Assembly: GCA_023512835.1 (NCBI GenBank)
Contig: CM042086.1
Location: forward strand, 20,095,029-20,159,028
Length of the DNA stretch: 64,000 nt
Source: Taxillus chinensis
Taxonomy: Eukaryota > Streptophyta > Magnoliopsida > Santalales > Loranthaceae
Reading direction: 5' to 3'
Shown here one piece after another: positions 36,080 through 58,917 of this stretch (positions within the stretch are counted from its first letter, which is position 1; the number at the start of each line of letters is the position of its first letter). Under the pieces are notes generated by a model. It ran no database searches. It had not been told where the DNA came from and saw nothing but the letters and a program-made list of their open reading frames with translations. A program made the translations under genes and the position numbers.

Positions 36080-39000
36080 GCGAGGGGGCTTTTATGGTTT
36101 TATAGGGGGAGACAGAAAATTCTGGTGCAATCGCGATTTGGTTCTCCTTGGATTCTTGAATTTTTGTTTGTTGTTGGGTTTGAATGCGGGTTTTATTATG
36201 GATTCTGAATCGTTTCCCAGGCTGACGTTGGCTAAGTGTTGTGACTGCGACTGTAGTTGTTCATTGGTCAACAGTAGATATGATACCACCTGGTTGAGGT
36301 CTGTGAAGCGGAAGCATGATGAGTACGAGGAAGGCAATAGATTCATTATACCGGGATTTGATTTCCCATCCGTTGCCCGGGTTGATATCCAGAATGAGTG
36401 CGATGCTCTGCGAGAGATGGTTGGGAGACAGCAGCAATCAATCCGTGACTTGAATGTTGAGTTGGAGGAGGAGAGGAATGCGGCGGCATCGGCCGCCAAG
36501 GAGTCCATGTCCATGATGCTTAGGCTGCAGAGTGAGAAGGCTGAGGTGCAGATGGAGGCACGCCAATTCAAGCGTTTTGTGGAGGGGAAGATGGCACATG
36601 ACCAGGAAGAGATTTTGGCATTGGAGGATTTGCTGTATAAGAGAGAACAGACTATTCAGTCGCTCACTTGCGAGGTGCAGGCCTACAAGTACAGGATGAT
36701 GAGTTATGGACTCACCGAAGCCGAGGCACAGGGGGAGGGAGAGAGGGCAGGCCTTATCTATAATCAGTGCATCATTGGGGACTCTGGCGCGCAATTTGAA
36801 TCCCCAATTTATGATTACCCCCCTTTGAAATGTAAATTGAATGAGACCAGGGCCAGTGCAGAAGTCAACGCAGAGGAGGTGGATGTTGAGAAATTTGCAT
36901 TTTGCGAGACCCCTCTTGAACGTGAGCATTTGAAGAATTTGGAATATCGGATCTGTCAATTGGAGGGGACTCCTAGAAGCAAAATCGCTGATGAAGATTT
37001 CGGCAGCCCAAAAAACATCCTGCTAGAAAAATTACCAGTGAATCAATCTCCTCTCAGGAGGCCAAGACATTCAAGGAAGTTCTCAATAGATAGTTCAAAT
37101 CCTTTCATGGGATCTGCTAGGGAATCGGGCCCAGATATCACCATTGAAGCTTTTAGGCCTTTTAGTAGCTTTAAAAAGATGGAGTACACCACTTATACAG
37201 ACGACTCCTCTAATTTGAAAAAACGAGATGGTGCCTCAGAATGTGGAGATGACCTAAGTGACAGAATATATACAGTTGATTCTGTTCATAATGGTGCATC
37301 AAACAATGGTTTTGCAGAGCCCAAAGGGGCGGCTTGGATTGGTGGAGAGTTTGTGACCACTCCTAGGGGTTCGCTGAATATGGTTGATGTCGGAGATCCT
37401 GATATCCAGAAGCTCTATCTGCGGCTACAAGCACTTGAGGCCGATAGAGAATCAATGAAGCAAACAATTGTGTCAATGAGGACTGATAAGGCACAATTAA
37501 TATTACTGAGGGAAATAGCTCAACAGTTATGTAAAGGACCATCACCAGAAAGGACTACTGGAAAAAAGGCATCTCTCATTCGTAGGTTTTCTGTTGTGGA
37601 GGTGTTGAAGGTAACTCTTTGGTGGTATTGAAATATTATTTTGCAAGTTTCAGTTGTTAATTGCTGGTTTGTGAATTAGATATTTTATTCAACATGCCCC
37701 CCCCCCCCCCCCCCCCCCCTGTTATTTCTACTGCTACCCTGTGTTTGTATTTAAGATTCTCAAGTTGAATTCCAATTCAAAGTTGCCTTCTTCATCCATC
37801 TGTTTTATTGCAAAAGGTGCTCACTCTCAAAATTTGGCTAGCATAGACATATTGGTTTGGAAGAGTAGTTTCTCATGAGATTCTAATCATTTGGAAATGT
37901 GAAAGCTATTTAAAAGTAATGATTTCATTAAACATTAACAACATTAGAATGATTGACATAGTGTACGTTTTCTTACTAACAACATTCAAGACTTAGATTG
38001 TGTTCGGAGGTTCTGAGACATACACCAACTACAGGGTCAATATCTAAATCTTCTTCTGCTATTAAACTTCATTCACAGGGACCATATACTATAATGACCT
38101 GTAGTCACCCTAGATGTGTATTTTTTCCTTTTTTTTTAATTCTCTCACTTTATCACCTTTTTAAATTATTTATTTAAACTTTGATGAAAAAATTATGAAA
38201 AATCTGTTGGGTAACTTGGGTTATGTGATCTCTAGTCAATTATGTTGGATGTTGTTTTCAGCCTATCAAGTTTAAAGCTTCCTTTGGGAACAAACTTACA
38301 TCTGCACTACAATTAGTTCAATCTAATGTATGAAGCCTCTAATTTGTTTTTGGCTTTGCCGACTGCTATTGATCTTGAAATTTGGGGAGGGCCGAGGGGC
38401 AACATCGAACTAGGTTGTGCATTAGTTTTAGGGTGCTATTGTTATTATGGTGCCACCATAGTATTTTCTAATGCTTTACTAGTTTTTATTTTTTATTTCT
38501 TTTGCTGCATTAACACTGACCTTTTCCTTTGCAACCTTTTATTGTTTAGTGGGCCGTTTCTGTTGTTTTCTGGAGATTTAGAGCACATCGAACCAAGTAA
38601 GTAATCATTTTTTGAATTTACTGACATATTATTTGTTCAATAACCACCAACTTTTTAATTTGTTTCAACATTATGAAGACGATAGAGGCAATGTCTTTAA
38701 CTAGAGCTTTGGATCATGATTGGGTTTTGATTATCAGTTGTCATCATCTTTTAGAAATAGCACCCTGATAAGACATTGTCTATAATATTTCTAGGTGGAT
38801 AGGATCTTTGACTTTTGTTTTTTAGTGCATGCGTATCTGTAATAAATAATAAGTTTGGGAAGAATTTTTATTTTCAAAAATTAATTTGACAATTATGTGG
38901 AAGCCTGGGAGATGATGGCTGCTGTGCTATACCAGGCAGGAGGACATAGAATTCCCTATCATTATAGTCCAACATGTAAGTTTATGTCAGACACTTAAAC

Positions 39001-39436
39001 TCCCGCCAATTGAGTAATGTGATCATGGTTATACACACACACACATATGGTATTCTTTTTCTTTTCCTTTTGAAACTACTGAATTAGAATTTCACATGTT
39101 TCGAATCCTCAACATTTTGTACATTAGAAGAATCATGGACGAGATGAATGATATTGAAGATGGAAAATAGTGTTTTAGTTCAACTCTCAAAAGTGATGCA
39201 CACGGTTTGGAACGAACTTCTATGCCACATGCGATTGTCCTTGATTACATGACTAAAAAACTATTTTAAGTCAAGTAATTATCTTAAGGTAGACTTCATT
39301 TACTATGCTCCTAATGCCCTTGATTAACAGGTACACCTTTGGGATGTCGGCCAACAATGTGGGTTTGCAAATGCTTTTAGATGGCAAGGGACCACTTATG
39401 AGACGATGGAGATGCCTTTTAAGGACCCAAGTGTGA
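36069..39436 (+). CDS. GTD-binding (DUF593) myosin-binding protein, MYOB7-like
   Basis: Proteins of this family bind the globular tail of myosin XI and act as vesicle receptors for actin-based transport (family knowledge). Exons 36069-37610, 38550-38596 and 39331-39436 join in frame with GT-AG borders, giving about 564 aa. A hydrophobic segment (about residues 23-43, LVLLGFLNFCLLLGLNAGFI) could anchor the protein. A Cys-rich CCDCDCSCS follows. The GTD-binding coiled coil spans about 108-216 (ECDALREMVGRQQQ ... ARQFKRFVEGKMAHDQ ... LALEDLLYKREQTIQSL ... AYKYRMMSYGL). A second coiled coil near the end of exon 1 contains LYLRLQALEADRESMKQ. The short terminal exons give VVFWRFRAHRTKYTFGMSAN and LMRRWRCLL. 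The start could instead be 36198 (MDSESFPRL), which would drop the hydrophobic segment. Upstream in-frame codons contain no ATG. Confidence 0.9.
37611..38549 (+). other. Intron 1 of the myosin-binding gene, with a poly-C run
   Basis: Donor AAG|GTAACT and acceptor GTTTAG|TGG. Contains an uninterrupted C run of over 20 bases near 37697-37720. Confidence 0.8.
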
Positions 39437-39483
39437 AATCCATTCCCCGGGATTCAACCCCCATTGATGATCCATCAAGGCAG

Positions 39484-40945
39484 TGTGCACAGTGAATTGG
39501 TCTGTTTTGTGTTTTCTTTGGATGTCCTGATGCTGCAGATTTAGTCCTCTGGGCAGCGCAGTGCACTCGTTGCCTCTGTTATTCTTAATTTTTCCACTGC
39601 CTTGGGAATTATGGGCATTATATAAAGTAGGCATGCTTGCCCATGTCTGGCTTGATTTTGCTTGTTCAAAATCAACCTTATTCCTTAATCTTCTCTCCGC
39701 TCTCTTTCACTACCACCTGTATATTTATGTATGATATCCATTCATTTAGATTTTGAAGGGGCTTTTTTTCTCGGAAAGAGTGCACTTCTGAGGCCTTGTT
39801 TGGTTCGCTGGGGGAATTGTTTTCCTTTACCTTACATTTTATTTTCCATCGTGTGATATCTATATGAAGACATTTTTTGCAAGGGAAGAAAAAAGTTATA
39901 CTCGCTCCTCAGTTTGCTTATTTTAGCTTCCTTTATTTATTTAATTTTTGCGTTTGTTCTAGTATCATGTGGTACAATCAATTTTCCTAAAGAGCTACTT
40001 GGCTATTAATGTAGTTCTGTCTAACCAAGGTTGGTTTCTCAAATTAGACTGAAGTTATTAAGCCCACTATTTAACCCTAAACCTGCTTGGATTAGCTAGT
40101 AGATGGTAGCATATCAACATCAACAATTGGTGATTTCTTTCTCTGTGATGACTAAATATGCACACTAGTCAGTGTGAAACCCGTTTTGCCAGGCTTGAAT
40201 TGGCTGGCTAGTAGCACTTCAACAGTATGATTCTATAATGACTGAATATGCACGTGAGCCAGTGTAGATGCATCTCAAGTGGCCAAGTGTGAATGTCCCC
40301 TGGTGTTCAATACCCATCTATAAAGCCTGTGTTCACAGTGAATTTTCCCAACTGTTCATTTTATTTATTTATTTATCTTCTTTTTTTTTTTCTGGTTTTT
40401 TCTTTGGATTCCTTGCTGCAGAATTAGTCTTTTGGGTAGTTTTCATTCAATTTCTTTGTTACTCTCTTTATTCCATCCACTGCCTTAGGAGCAAATAGCA
40501 ATTAGTAAGCATAGGCTTGCACCTGTTGCCCGTTGAAGTTAGCTCGACTTCCGTGTCTTCCATCAGTCCTCTCTCACCAGCACTGTATATGCCGATTCAT
40601 GAATGATTTTGGTTCATAATGATATTTGAAGAAGCCTCTTTTCCCTGAAAGATCACGCTTCTACGAAACAGGTCAGGATTCAACATTTTTTTTTAATCTA
40701 AATCAACTGTTACCATGCATAAAAAAATTATAATATAACCATCGCCTATTACTTTGGAGCCCAATTCGGAATGTTTTGGATCTTGCTTGGTTGGGTGAAA
40801 ATTACTTTGCACATAATATTTGTTTTGTTTTCCATTTTATATCACTATACAGAAGGCAAATGGTTCTACAAGGGGAGATAATAATGAAAAAGAAAAAAAG
40901 AAAAACACCCATTTGCTTAATGTGTTGATATCATGTGGAGCAAAT
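39484..40945. repeat. Degenerate tandem duplication of the myosin-binding gene 3' flank
   Basis: Words in the same order occur twice, about 860 bp apart: CAGTGAATT (39492/40338), TTTTCTTTGGAT, GCTGCAGA-TTAGTC, CACTGCCTTAGG/GGGA, GCTTGC-CC-TGT, TTTTGAAG-GGC, and TATCATGTGG (39963/40929). This is an old local duplication downstream of the coding region. Confidence 0.6.
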
Positions 40946-41830
40946 TTACAGTGGGCCATGGAATAAATGAAATATTCAAACTTTAGCCGCTGATGCAATC
41001 CTTGCCACTACTTCAAATTTGGTATATTAGACTAATCGTATTAAGCTCAAATTTTTGGGTACATTTTTATGTTACATTTCAAATATAAAGAGTATGATAA
41101 AATCACACACAAAATTTCATAATGTTTAAAAATCCACAGTACCTTCAATTTATGTGTCAATTTTTGAACCAAAACAGTCCCCCAACCCAGCCCCAGAATA
41201 CACAAACTTGAACCATGAGGACCGTCTCTCTTTATTCTTTAGCGACATTTTTACGTTATGCTGGTGTTCAGGCTTTGCTGCCCAAACCATACCTTGGGAT
41301 GAAGCATGGTCGAAGCTTCAAGCTTTCTATGTCAATCAATCTCATTTTAGAAATGTCACTCGGTGACAAATTAATTGGTCCAAGGGGAGCACCATCAGTG
41401 CAACATATCGAAGAACATTAATTTGATCTTTCTCATGAAGATGTGGTCTTGCATGTTCTTAAGAACATTGGTTTAGAATTCCAAAAAAATAGCTGCCAAA
41501 ATTCACACCAGGGATTCCATTATTACCTTTGAAGTTACTGATAGGGTGTTAATTATTGTTGTTTGACATACAAGTAAACGTCACATGTCCAATTAAAACG
41601 CTATCGTCACAACTTAACTCCTATCTTACCAAAGCTACAAAACTATTTTGTTTTCTTTTCATTACGACTGTATTGAGTAAAAACAGCTGATTTTGTTAAT
41701 TATTGTTGTAGAAAAAAGAAAAAAAACCTCTAACCTTCATGTACCATAATTACTCAACAAATGGTGTGGATTTAATGCTAACTACAAGCATGGCCATACT
41801 TTTTAAGGCTTTTGATCTTAAGCAAGGATA
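40946..41830. other. Intergenic DNA with an unassigned open segment
   Basis: 41215-41421 is open and ends in GDKLIGPRGAPSVQHIEEH. It resembles nothing I recognise and lacks splice context, so it is not called a gene. Confidence 0.3.
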
Positions 41831-41831
41831 T

Positions 41832-42263
41832 AAAATGGACTGGTCCGGTCTGTGACAGAGCAGACCTAAACGGACTACTTTTAATGGATCTGATTTGATT
41901 CAATTTGCACGTGGATGTAAACTGATCTGCGGATCGATTTTTATTTATTTATTTATTTAAAAAATTATTATAAATTAATTTTGTTAAATATGTTTTGAAA
42001 TTTTAATTTTAAACTCATATTTAATAGTTTATTTTTCTAAATATTAATTTTAAAATTAATAGGTTTAAGCTATAGGTACTAATATACTAGATAGGATATG
42101 TAATAGTTTTAAAAAAAATAATTTAAAAAAAACCTGATCCACGGATTGAATTTGGTCCGCATGGACCAGTCCGTTTAGGCCTGAAATTGAAATGAACCAG
42201 AATTTTTCTGGTCCAGTCTATTCCGGTCCGCATGAACTGGTCTACGGACCGGTAATCCATTTT
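41832..42263. repeat. Foldback repeat with GGTCCG-rich ends
   Basis: The left end AAAATGGACTGGTCCGGTC and inner AGACCTAAACGGACT are mirrored on the right by AGTCCGTTTAGGCCTG and GGACCGGTAATCCATTTT. The middle is AT-rich. It is likely a nonautonomous DNA element. No target duplication was established. Confidence 0.55.
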
Positions 42264-43401
42264 ACCCCTAATTTGAAGCCTTGTTTTTCAGTTTTTATAA
42301 ATTTAAAATTTCTTTTTTATAATCTTATATCGGACTTGTTATATCATTTAAATAATAATATAATATGAAAAAGAGAGAGAATAAAAAGAAAAAATAAAGC
42401 ATTAAAGATAGAATAAATAAACATTTAATAAGTGCAACTTTTTCATGGTAGAATGTAATTTATATGTTTTAACTCAACGTTAATAATATATTTATTGCTT
42501 CCAGTGTTATCATTTGTATTGTAACAGTAGTACAAATTAGCAGAGGGGTAGGGAAAAAAAACACTCATATAAATTGTTCAATAAATAATATTAGAGCAGT
42601 ATCTTTTTTTTCAAAGATTTTTTTGGTATCTCAAAACTCTACTGACTTATGTTATGATTGGTTAAAGAGTATGAGGATCCCATAAATCACATCCCCAATT
42701 TGCTACGTTTGTGCAATAATTTTCATAATTGTGAACTTTTTAAATGTAATTTAAGTCCTTTTTATCATTGTTAATGTTGAAATGAATAAATAATTATAAA
42801 ATATCTGATTTTTTTTAAACCTGCATGCTACATATTCAAAGATGTCTATACATAAATATTTATAGTTACAAATATTTTATGTTGACTTTACTGTTATCAA
42901 TTTGTCGGAATTTATCTCACATCGAACAAATAGTGAGAATTTAAATATTATTTAAGGTGAAATGCAAAGCCATAATATCACTACACATTTTAAAATAGTG
43001 AGTCAACTGATTCAAAGTACTTCGACAAGAAAAGAGGAACAATGATAGGTAAACCTAAAAAATGGATCGAATTATTTGTATAAACCATGCTAAGTACTTT
43101 TTAAAACCTTGATTACTTTTAGTAGTCAATTGTTTAATATTTGATAAATGAATTTGAGCTTTTAATGTTGATCAAAGATTGGGTTGCAATATGAAATGTG
43201 ACATGACCAAATCATATACTATCATGACATGTGAACGAACTTGCAACTTAGCATGATCCTACAATTGATATAAGAGCAAGGTACACCTTCCTCTTGTTTA
43301 GGGAAAAGAAAAATCCCATAACATGATAGTAGGGCTTTTATCTTGTGAAAAGAAGCAGTTCATGCATGGTGATGACTCACTTTGAAATATTGTTTGATGT
43401 G
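42264..43401. other. AT-rich intergenic DNA
   Basis: No gene or bounded repeat recognised. Confidence 0.4.
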
Positions 43402-43404
43402 TAA

Positions 43405-43660
43405 GAGCATCTCCAATCTGCAAGCCAAAGCAATAGTAATAGCAATATTTAACTAGATATCAGCTCTAATGCATTAGTTAAACTGTTAGCAAAAGCAAAA
43501 AAAAAGCCAAATATGGCTTTTGCTTTAGCTGGAGATGCCATGTCATCAAACCATAATATTTTCCCACGTCTACCCCTACCATCTCGAACGCATGCTCTCC
43601 TCCACATCCCACTCTCTCTGCGTCGCCCCCCTCCACCCCGTCAGCCACCTCCCTCTGTGT

Positions 43661-43702
<42 letters not shown>

Positions 43703-44178
43703 CCCCCGGCGCCTCCTCCCGCGCACGACCCCCCCCCGGCGCGCGGCGCCCCCGTTCGCCCCCCCCTCCTCCCCCGCGCGACACCACCCCCCCCCCCTGC
43801 GATGCCCCCGTTCGCCCCCCCAACGCCTCCCCCGCGCCGACGCCACCCCCTGCGGCGCCTCCTCTGCGCGCGCGTCGCCCCCCCCCCCCTCCCCTTTCCC
43901 CCCCCATGCGTCCCACCACTCCACCCCCGTGCGACAGTGCCCCGTCGCACGCCCCCCCTCCTCTCCTCCCCCCGTCACAGGGAATTTAGGGATTTGGGAA
44001 TTTGGTAATTAGGGATTTGGAACTTGGGAAAGGGAAAGGGAGGGTAGGTTGGGAAAAATAATTATTAAGCAAAAAAATAGATAGTGCAACACTGGAGTGC
44101 TATTAGTTAAAATAGTACTGTAGCAAGCTAAATATGACTTTAGCTAGTCAATTTAGCTTGCCAAGATTGGAGATGCTC
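43405..44178 (-). mobile_element. Second PIF/Harbinger-like element with C-rich core (inverted relative to the first)
   Basis: Inverted ends GAGCATCTCCAATC / GATTGGAGATGCTC. Flanks are TAA (43402-43404) and TAG (44179-44181), a one-base decayed duplication. Reverse-complemented, its right arm matches the left arm of the element at 19817: AGCTAAA words, TAGCTTGCTACAGT, TTTTTTTGCTTAA and TTCCAAATCCCTA occur in the same order. The core (about 43600-43980) is C-rich with a (CT)n tract at about 43668-43700. Proline-rich open frames in it reflect base composition. Confidence 0.75.
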
Positions 44179-44181
44179 TAG

Positions 44182-45365
44182 TAAAGGAAAAACCTGTTGA
44201 AATTTGTCATACATTAAGAACAAAAACATATGTTTTATTTGAGGTGAAATGGAAAACCTTAATGTCATGACACATTTTAAACTATGTGGGACAATGTGAC
44301 ACACCAAAAGCTAACAATATTATGATACACATTTTAAAACATATGTTCATGATACAATATGGATAAGTCATCATTAACTATAAAAGGGTTGAGAAGACAT
44401 AATAACAAGCGTGATTTCAAGTAATTTTTAAGAGAACACTAGCAAAAATTATAATTTTTGTTTAGTTTGTGCATTAGTTGGTAGCTTGTGTTCCAACCAC
44501 ATCTTATATTTTCGATTGATGGTAACTATAAAATGCACTATTTTTTTTCTACACAACCAAATAAAGGCACCAATGTAGGTATAATTTAGTGCTCTCGAAT
44601 GGATTCGGACGTCGACAATACGTTTGCTTGTAAAACAAATTGAAGTGTCATTCAATTCTAATAAGGATTAAGTTATGTATTATCTTTTAGTCATAAAATG
44701 TTTATTGCTAGTGAGAATTGAATTGTATTATTAAAACCAGATTGAGAAATAAATCATTTAAACTTATATTATTATTGGCATGGTAACGAGTTTATATGTG
44801 TGTGTATGCATGTGCGCCATGAGTGTGAGTTTGTTTTATTTTAATTTTATTATTTTAAACTATCAAAAAGTCACAATTTTAACAATTAAAAATTATATTT
44901 ATTTTATAATATAAGATATTTATAGAAAATAACTAATATAGTAAGATATTAAATTAATTAGATGTGTGAATTTAAAATTATTTTTAATAGATTAATGATA
45001 TTTAATTTTATTTATTAAAATAGTTATAACTTCTAAGGTGGTATAGTTAATTAATGGTACATTTTTTCTAACATGTGAAAAAAAGTTCTTATATACTTTG
45101 AATTATTTTTTTTCAAACCTAAGAACCTACAATATTTCAAAATTTTAAATAATCTGTAAGAGTCACAATTATAAATTTAACAATGTGTTATTTGATTAAC
45201 AAAATCGAAGTTGTTGTTAGGTATTTTTTTTTTTAAATTTGAATTTTTGTAAGTTTATAAATTTTAATATGCTTTTAATCTATATTAAAAAAAATAACGT
45301 GAATCTTGAAAGCAACCAAGAGCACATGAGTAACGCAAACTTGAAAAGCTATTAAATTATCCAAC
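44182..45365. other. AT-rich spacer upstream of the CDPK gene
   Basis: No gene recognised. The sequence is very AT-rich from 44680 to 45300. Confidence 0.4.
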
Positions 45366-45949
45366 ATCAAAACCTTAGCTTAGCTGTATAGCTCCCCCCA
45401 ACCCGCCACCCCCTCCCTCTCTCTCTAATCCCTTCTCTCTCCTGAACCGTGACGACCGGGCCAGGCCAGGCCAGGCGTCTCCTTCCTTGCTTCGAACCTG
45501 AACCAAACCTAGACCTAAACCTAAACCTAAACCTAAGCGTACCTGCTCCAGAGACCTTCCTCATTCAATACTACTCTACGCCTGTTTTGAATTTAAATCT
45601 CTGAAACCAACTATTATTGTTTTCTTCGTTGTTGTCGTTGTATGATTACATTGTATGTATAGATTTTTTTTATATATATATATAAACATAGGTGATCTCT
45701 ATTGAGTTCAAATTTCATTTTTTTAGAAACTGTTTGTGTTTTTTTGTTCCCGGGAAATTTATTTGATTTTGCTGGAACATTGCCTTCCTTTCCCTCTAAC
45801 CTGGACCAAAAATTAGGGTTTTCTGAGAGTGGGTGAGATGATCTGATCCATAGACAACTTGTATGTTTATAAAAATTCAATGCAGCTTTAGCTAGAATGC
45901 TGTAAATGCAAGAAACAAAAATTTGAGTGACATTTGTTTAAAACATTTG
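45366..45949 (+). promoter_or_regulatory. Probable CDPK 5' leader with CT-rich tract and ACCTAA repeats
   Basis: A pyrimidine-rich stretch (45391-45440) and an array of ACCTAA hexamers (45513-45536, telomere-like but not the CCCTAAA plant repeat) precede the start codon. The transcription start and any leader intron cannot be fixed by eye. Confidence 0.4.
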
Positions 45950-56521
<10,572 letters not shown>

Positions 56522-57300
56522 TTTGTCTAATTCCTGATAGCTTTCATGTATTGCTTCGTCCATCCTTTGAGCTCATGTTTGCTCGTTGTAAGTGAACAGA
56601 GGCCTGGGGTCCAATACTCTTGTAAAGATAAGAGAGGCATCAGAGGTAGGGAGTGGTTCAACCGTTTGTAGGTTGTATTTTCCATGGAGGATTTTGTTTT
56701 GATGTCTTCGGATTAGATTGTGAAGTAGGTTGAAGGTCCCAGCATTAGAAGTGCTATTGGATGCCACCAGACCAGAGAATCCATGCTTGAAGGTTCCGAC
56801 ATACTTTGCCAGAACCAACACGAGCCAAGACCGCTGATTCTGTTGTGTTTGCCCAAACTGTGTATGCGTTGGACATTATTTATCTTTGCATACTTAGAAA
56901 TCGACACTAAGTTATCTTTGTATCCTTAGAAATGGATGGACAGTAATTTTTCTTTGTATACTTTGATGTAGTCCGGGAATAATTTTTGGATGAACTGTAT
57001 TTCAGAAAGTTGAATGATTGAGTCAGTGCTGAACAAAAGGGTCACTTGACCTCTTGGAGTTGCGTTTAAAATATTTATTTGCATCGTATAAGCAAGGGTG
57101 TATGTATACGAGTACACAATGCAATTCAATGGAAACTCAATTTTAGCTACTACCAATCAGTTATCCTATTATTATTTTTAAATTTAAAATTTAAAATTAT
57201 ATTTTTTCTTCTACATAGCGTAATAAATTTTTTAAAATTATTATTTATATTATTAAAATAATATTTTTATTTTTATTTTATTATTTGTTTTTATTTTAAT
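56522..57300. other. CDPK 3' UTR and flank
   Basis: Non-AT-biased sequence to about 57060 is consistent with 3' UTR and downstream DNA, then AT-rich repeats begin. No further gene is recognised. Confidence 0.4.
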
Positions 57301-57343
57301 TTTTTTTTAATATTTTAGTTTTTAGAATTTAATAATCATAAAA

Positions 57344-58055
57344 AAAAAAGTGAATAGTATTTTTATGGTTGTAAATGAATTCCTTTCAGTAAAAAATTAT
57401 TGTTTGTTTGTTAAGTAAAAAAAAGTGAATAGTATTTTCGAATACATTTATAAACAAGCATGTATTCCTTTCAGTAAAAAATTATTATGTTTGTTTGTTA
57501 AGAAATATTATCGTTCACGAATAGTTTATGAATATTATTATTATTATATTCATGAATATGTTTTTGAACAAGCATTTATGAATAGTTTGTAAATATTATT
57601 TATATTCGTGAAAATTAGTTGTGAATGGAAAATTAACAAATTAATTAATATATATAATTTTTTTTATTAAATATAATTTAATAAATATATATATTTTTAC
57701 ATTTTTATTAAATAAAAATATTATTTATTTATTTATTATTACTGTTAGTATATTATTTTAATGAATTACGTATAGTAATTATTTAAACATATTAAATAAA
57801 AATAATATAATTTAACAATTAATTAAGTGTACTTTTTAGATAAATTTTATGATGTGGATTTTTTTGTAAACTTTTATAATTTTATAATTGTATTCGAAAA
57901 CGTTTTCGTAAATAACATAATAACATTCGTAAACTGTTTGTGAACATTATAATTTAAGACTCATGTTCAACTCAATTCGTTAATAAATAATAATGAACAC
58001 GTTTGAATATCTTATTATTCGGTTCGACTCGGTTCGTTTAGAGTCCTAGTATTTC
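57344..58055 (-). repeat. AT-rich dispersed repeat with ACGAACCGAGTCGAACCG end
   Basis: On the minus strand it begins GACTCTAAACGAACCGAGTCGAACCG, a common ending of a plant dispersed repeat, and continues with TGTTCACAAACAGTTTACGAA-type words. At its other end (57344-57418 and 57419-57502) an AAAAAAAGTGAATAGTATTTT ... TTTGTTTGTTAAG unit is tandemly duplicated. Confidence 0.45.
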
Positions 58056-58659
58056 TTTTAAAAAATCAGTATGAATAAAGTTAAATATATAATTTTTATT
58101 GTAAGAATACATTTGTGATTTTGTGTTTTTTTCTAAATAGCTATAAAAAATTTACTACTAATTTAATTTTAGTCGTGTCTCTTGACTCTGGTGACTTTTT
58201 TTTTTTAATTGTTAACCGCCAGGATTGCTACCGAAAGGGGAATTGTTAACCTGCCCAGCCCTTCCTTTTCCCCTGTTACTGTCATTGTGTTTGTGTTTTT
58301 AATAATCCCCCCTTGGAAATTGCTTTTCGGTAGTAAATGATAATTCTGCTCAAAGAAGAATTCACTGTTAGCCTCAATTTGCTTTGCCCGAAATATTTCA
58401 TTATAATGGTGCGAATAACATTCATTTCCTATTTTCTTTTTCATTTTCGACGCCCCCAACAATTTCATGATAATAAAAAAAAGGTTCAATTTGAATTGAC
58501 AATCTAATGAATTACCTTTTTGTAAACACACCACCGAAATTCATAATATCATTGAATTCAAGAACATGTCGAATTGATTACAAGAAACCCGTCGAGCATT
58601 TTCATAAAAAAAGTAGAAGATATGATTAGATTGAGTGGCATCCACTGGGTGATGACAAG

Positions 58660-58850
58660 ATCGTCTTGCATTTCTGTAATTTCTTCCGTTAGATTTATAA
58701 AATTCAGTGTCCTCCAATTCTAATGAGCATCCACACTGTTCCTTTAGATTTATAAAATTCACTGGGTAATGTCTAAGAGCATTTCTGTAATTTCTTCCGT
58801 TAGATTTATAAAATTCACTGGGTAATGTCTATGCTCTGTTCCTTTAAAAA
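58660..58850. repeat. Patchwork tandem repeat
   Basis: TTTCTGTAATTTCTTCCG followed by TTAGATTTATAAAATTCA and GGGTAATGTCT recurs two to three times. Copies are nearly identical, so the duplication is recent. Confidence 0.75.
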
Positions 58851-58917
58851 TAAAATTTTCTTTAAAATTTAGAAAAATTTTAAAATTTTCGATAAAAACT
58901 GTAATACATCATGGCCC

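Noticed and set aside
41154..41421. Overlapping 70 aa open frames as a possible small gene
   Set aside because: There is no recognisable family, no splice or leader context, and two competing frames of similar length.
43478..43989. Long Pro- or Arg/Gly-rich open frames
   Set aside because: Same reason: compositional by-products of a C-rich core and a CT microsatellite inside a Harbinger-like element.
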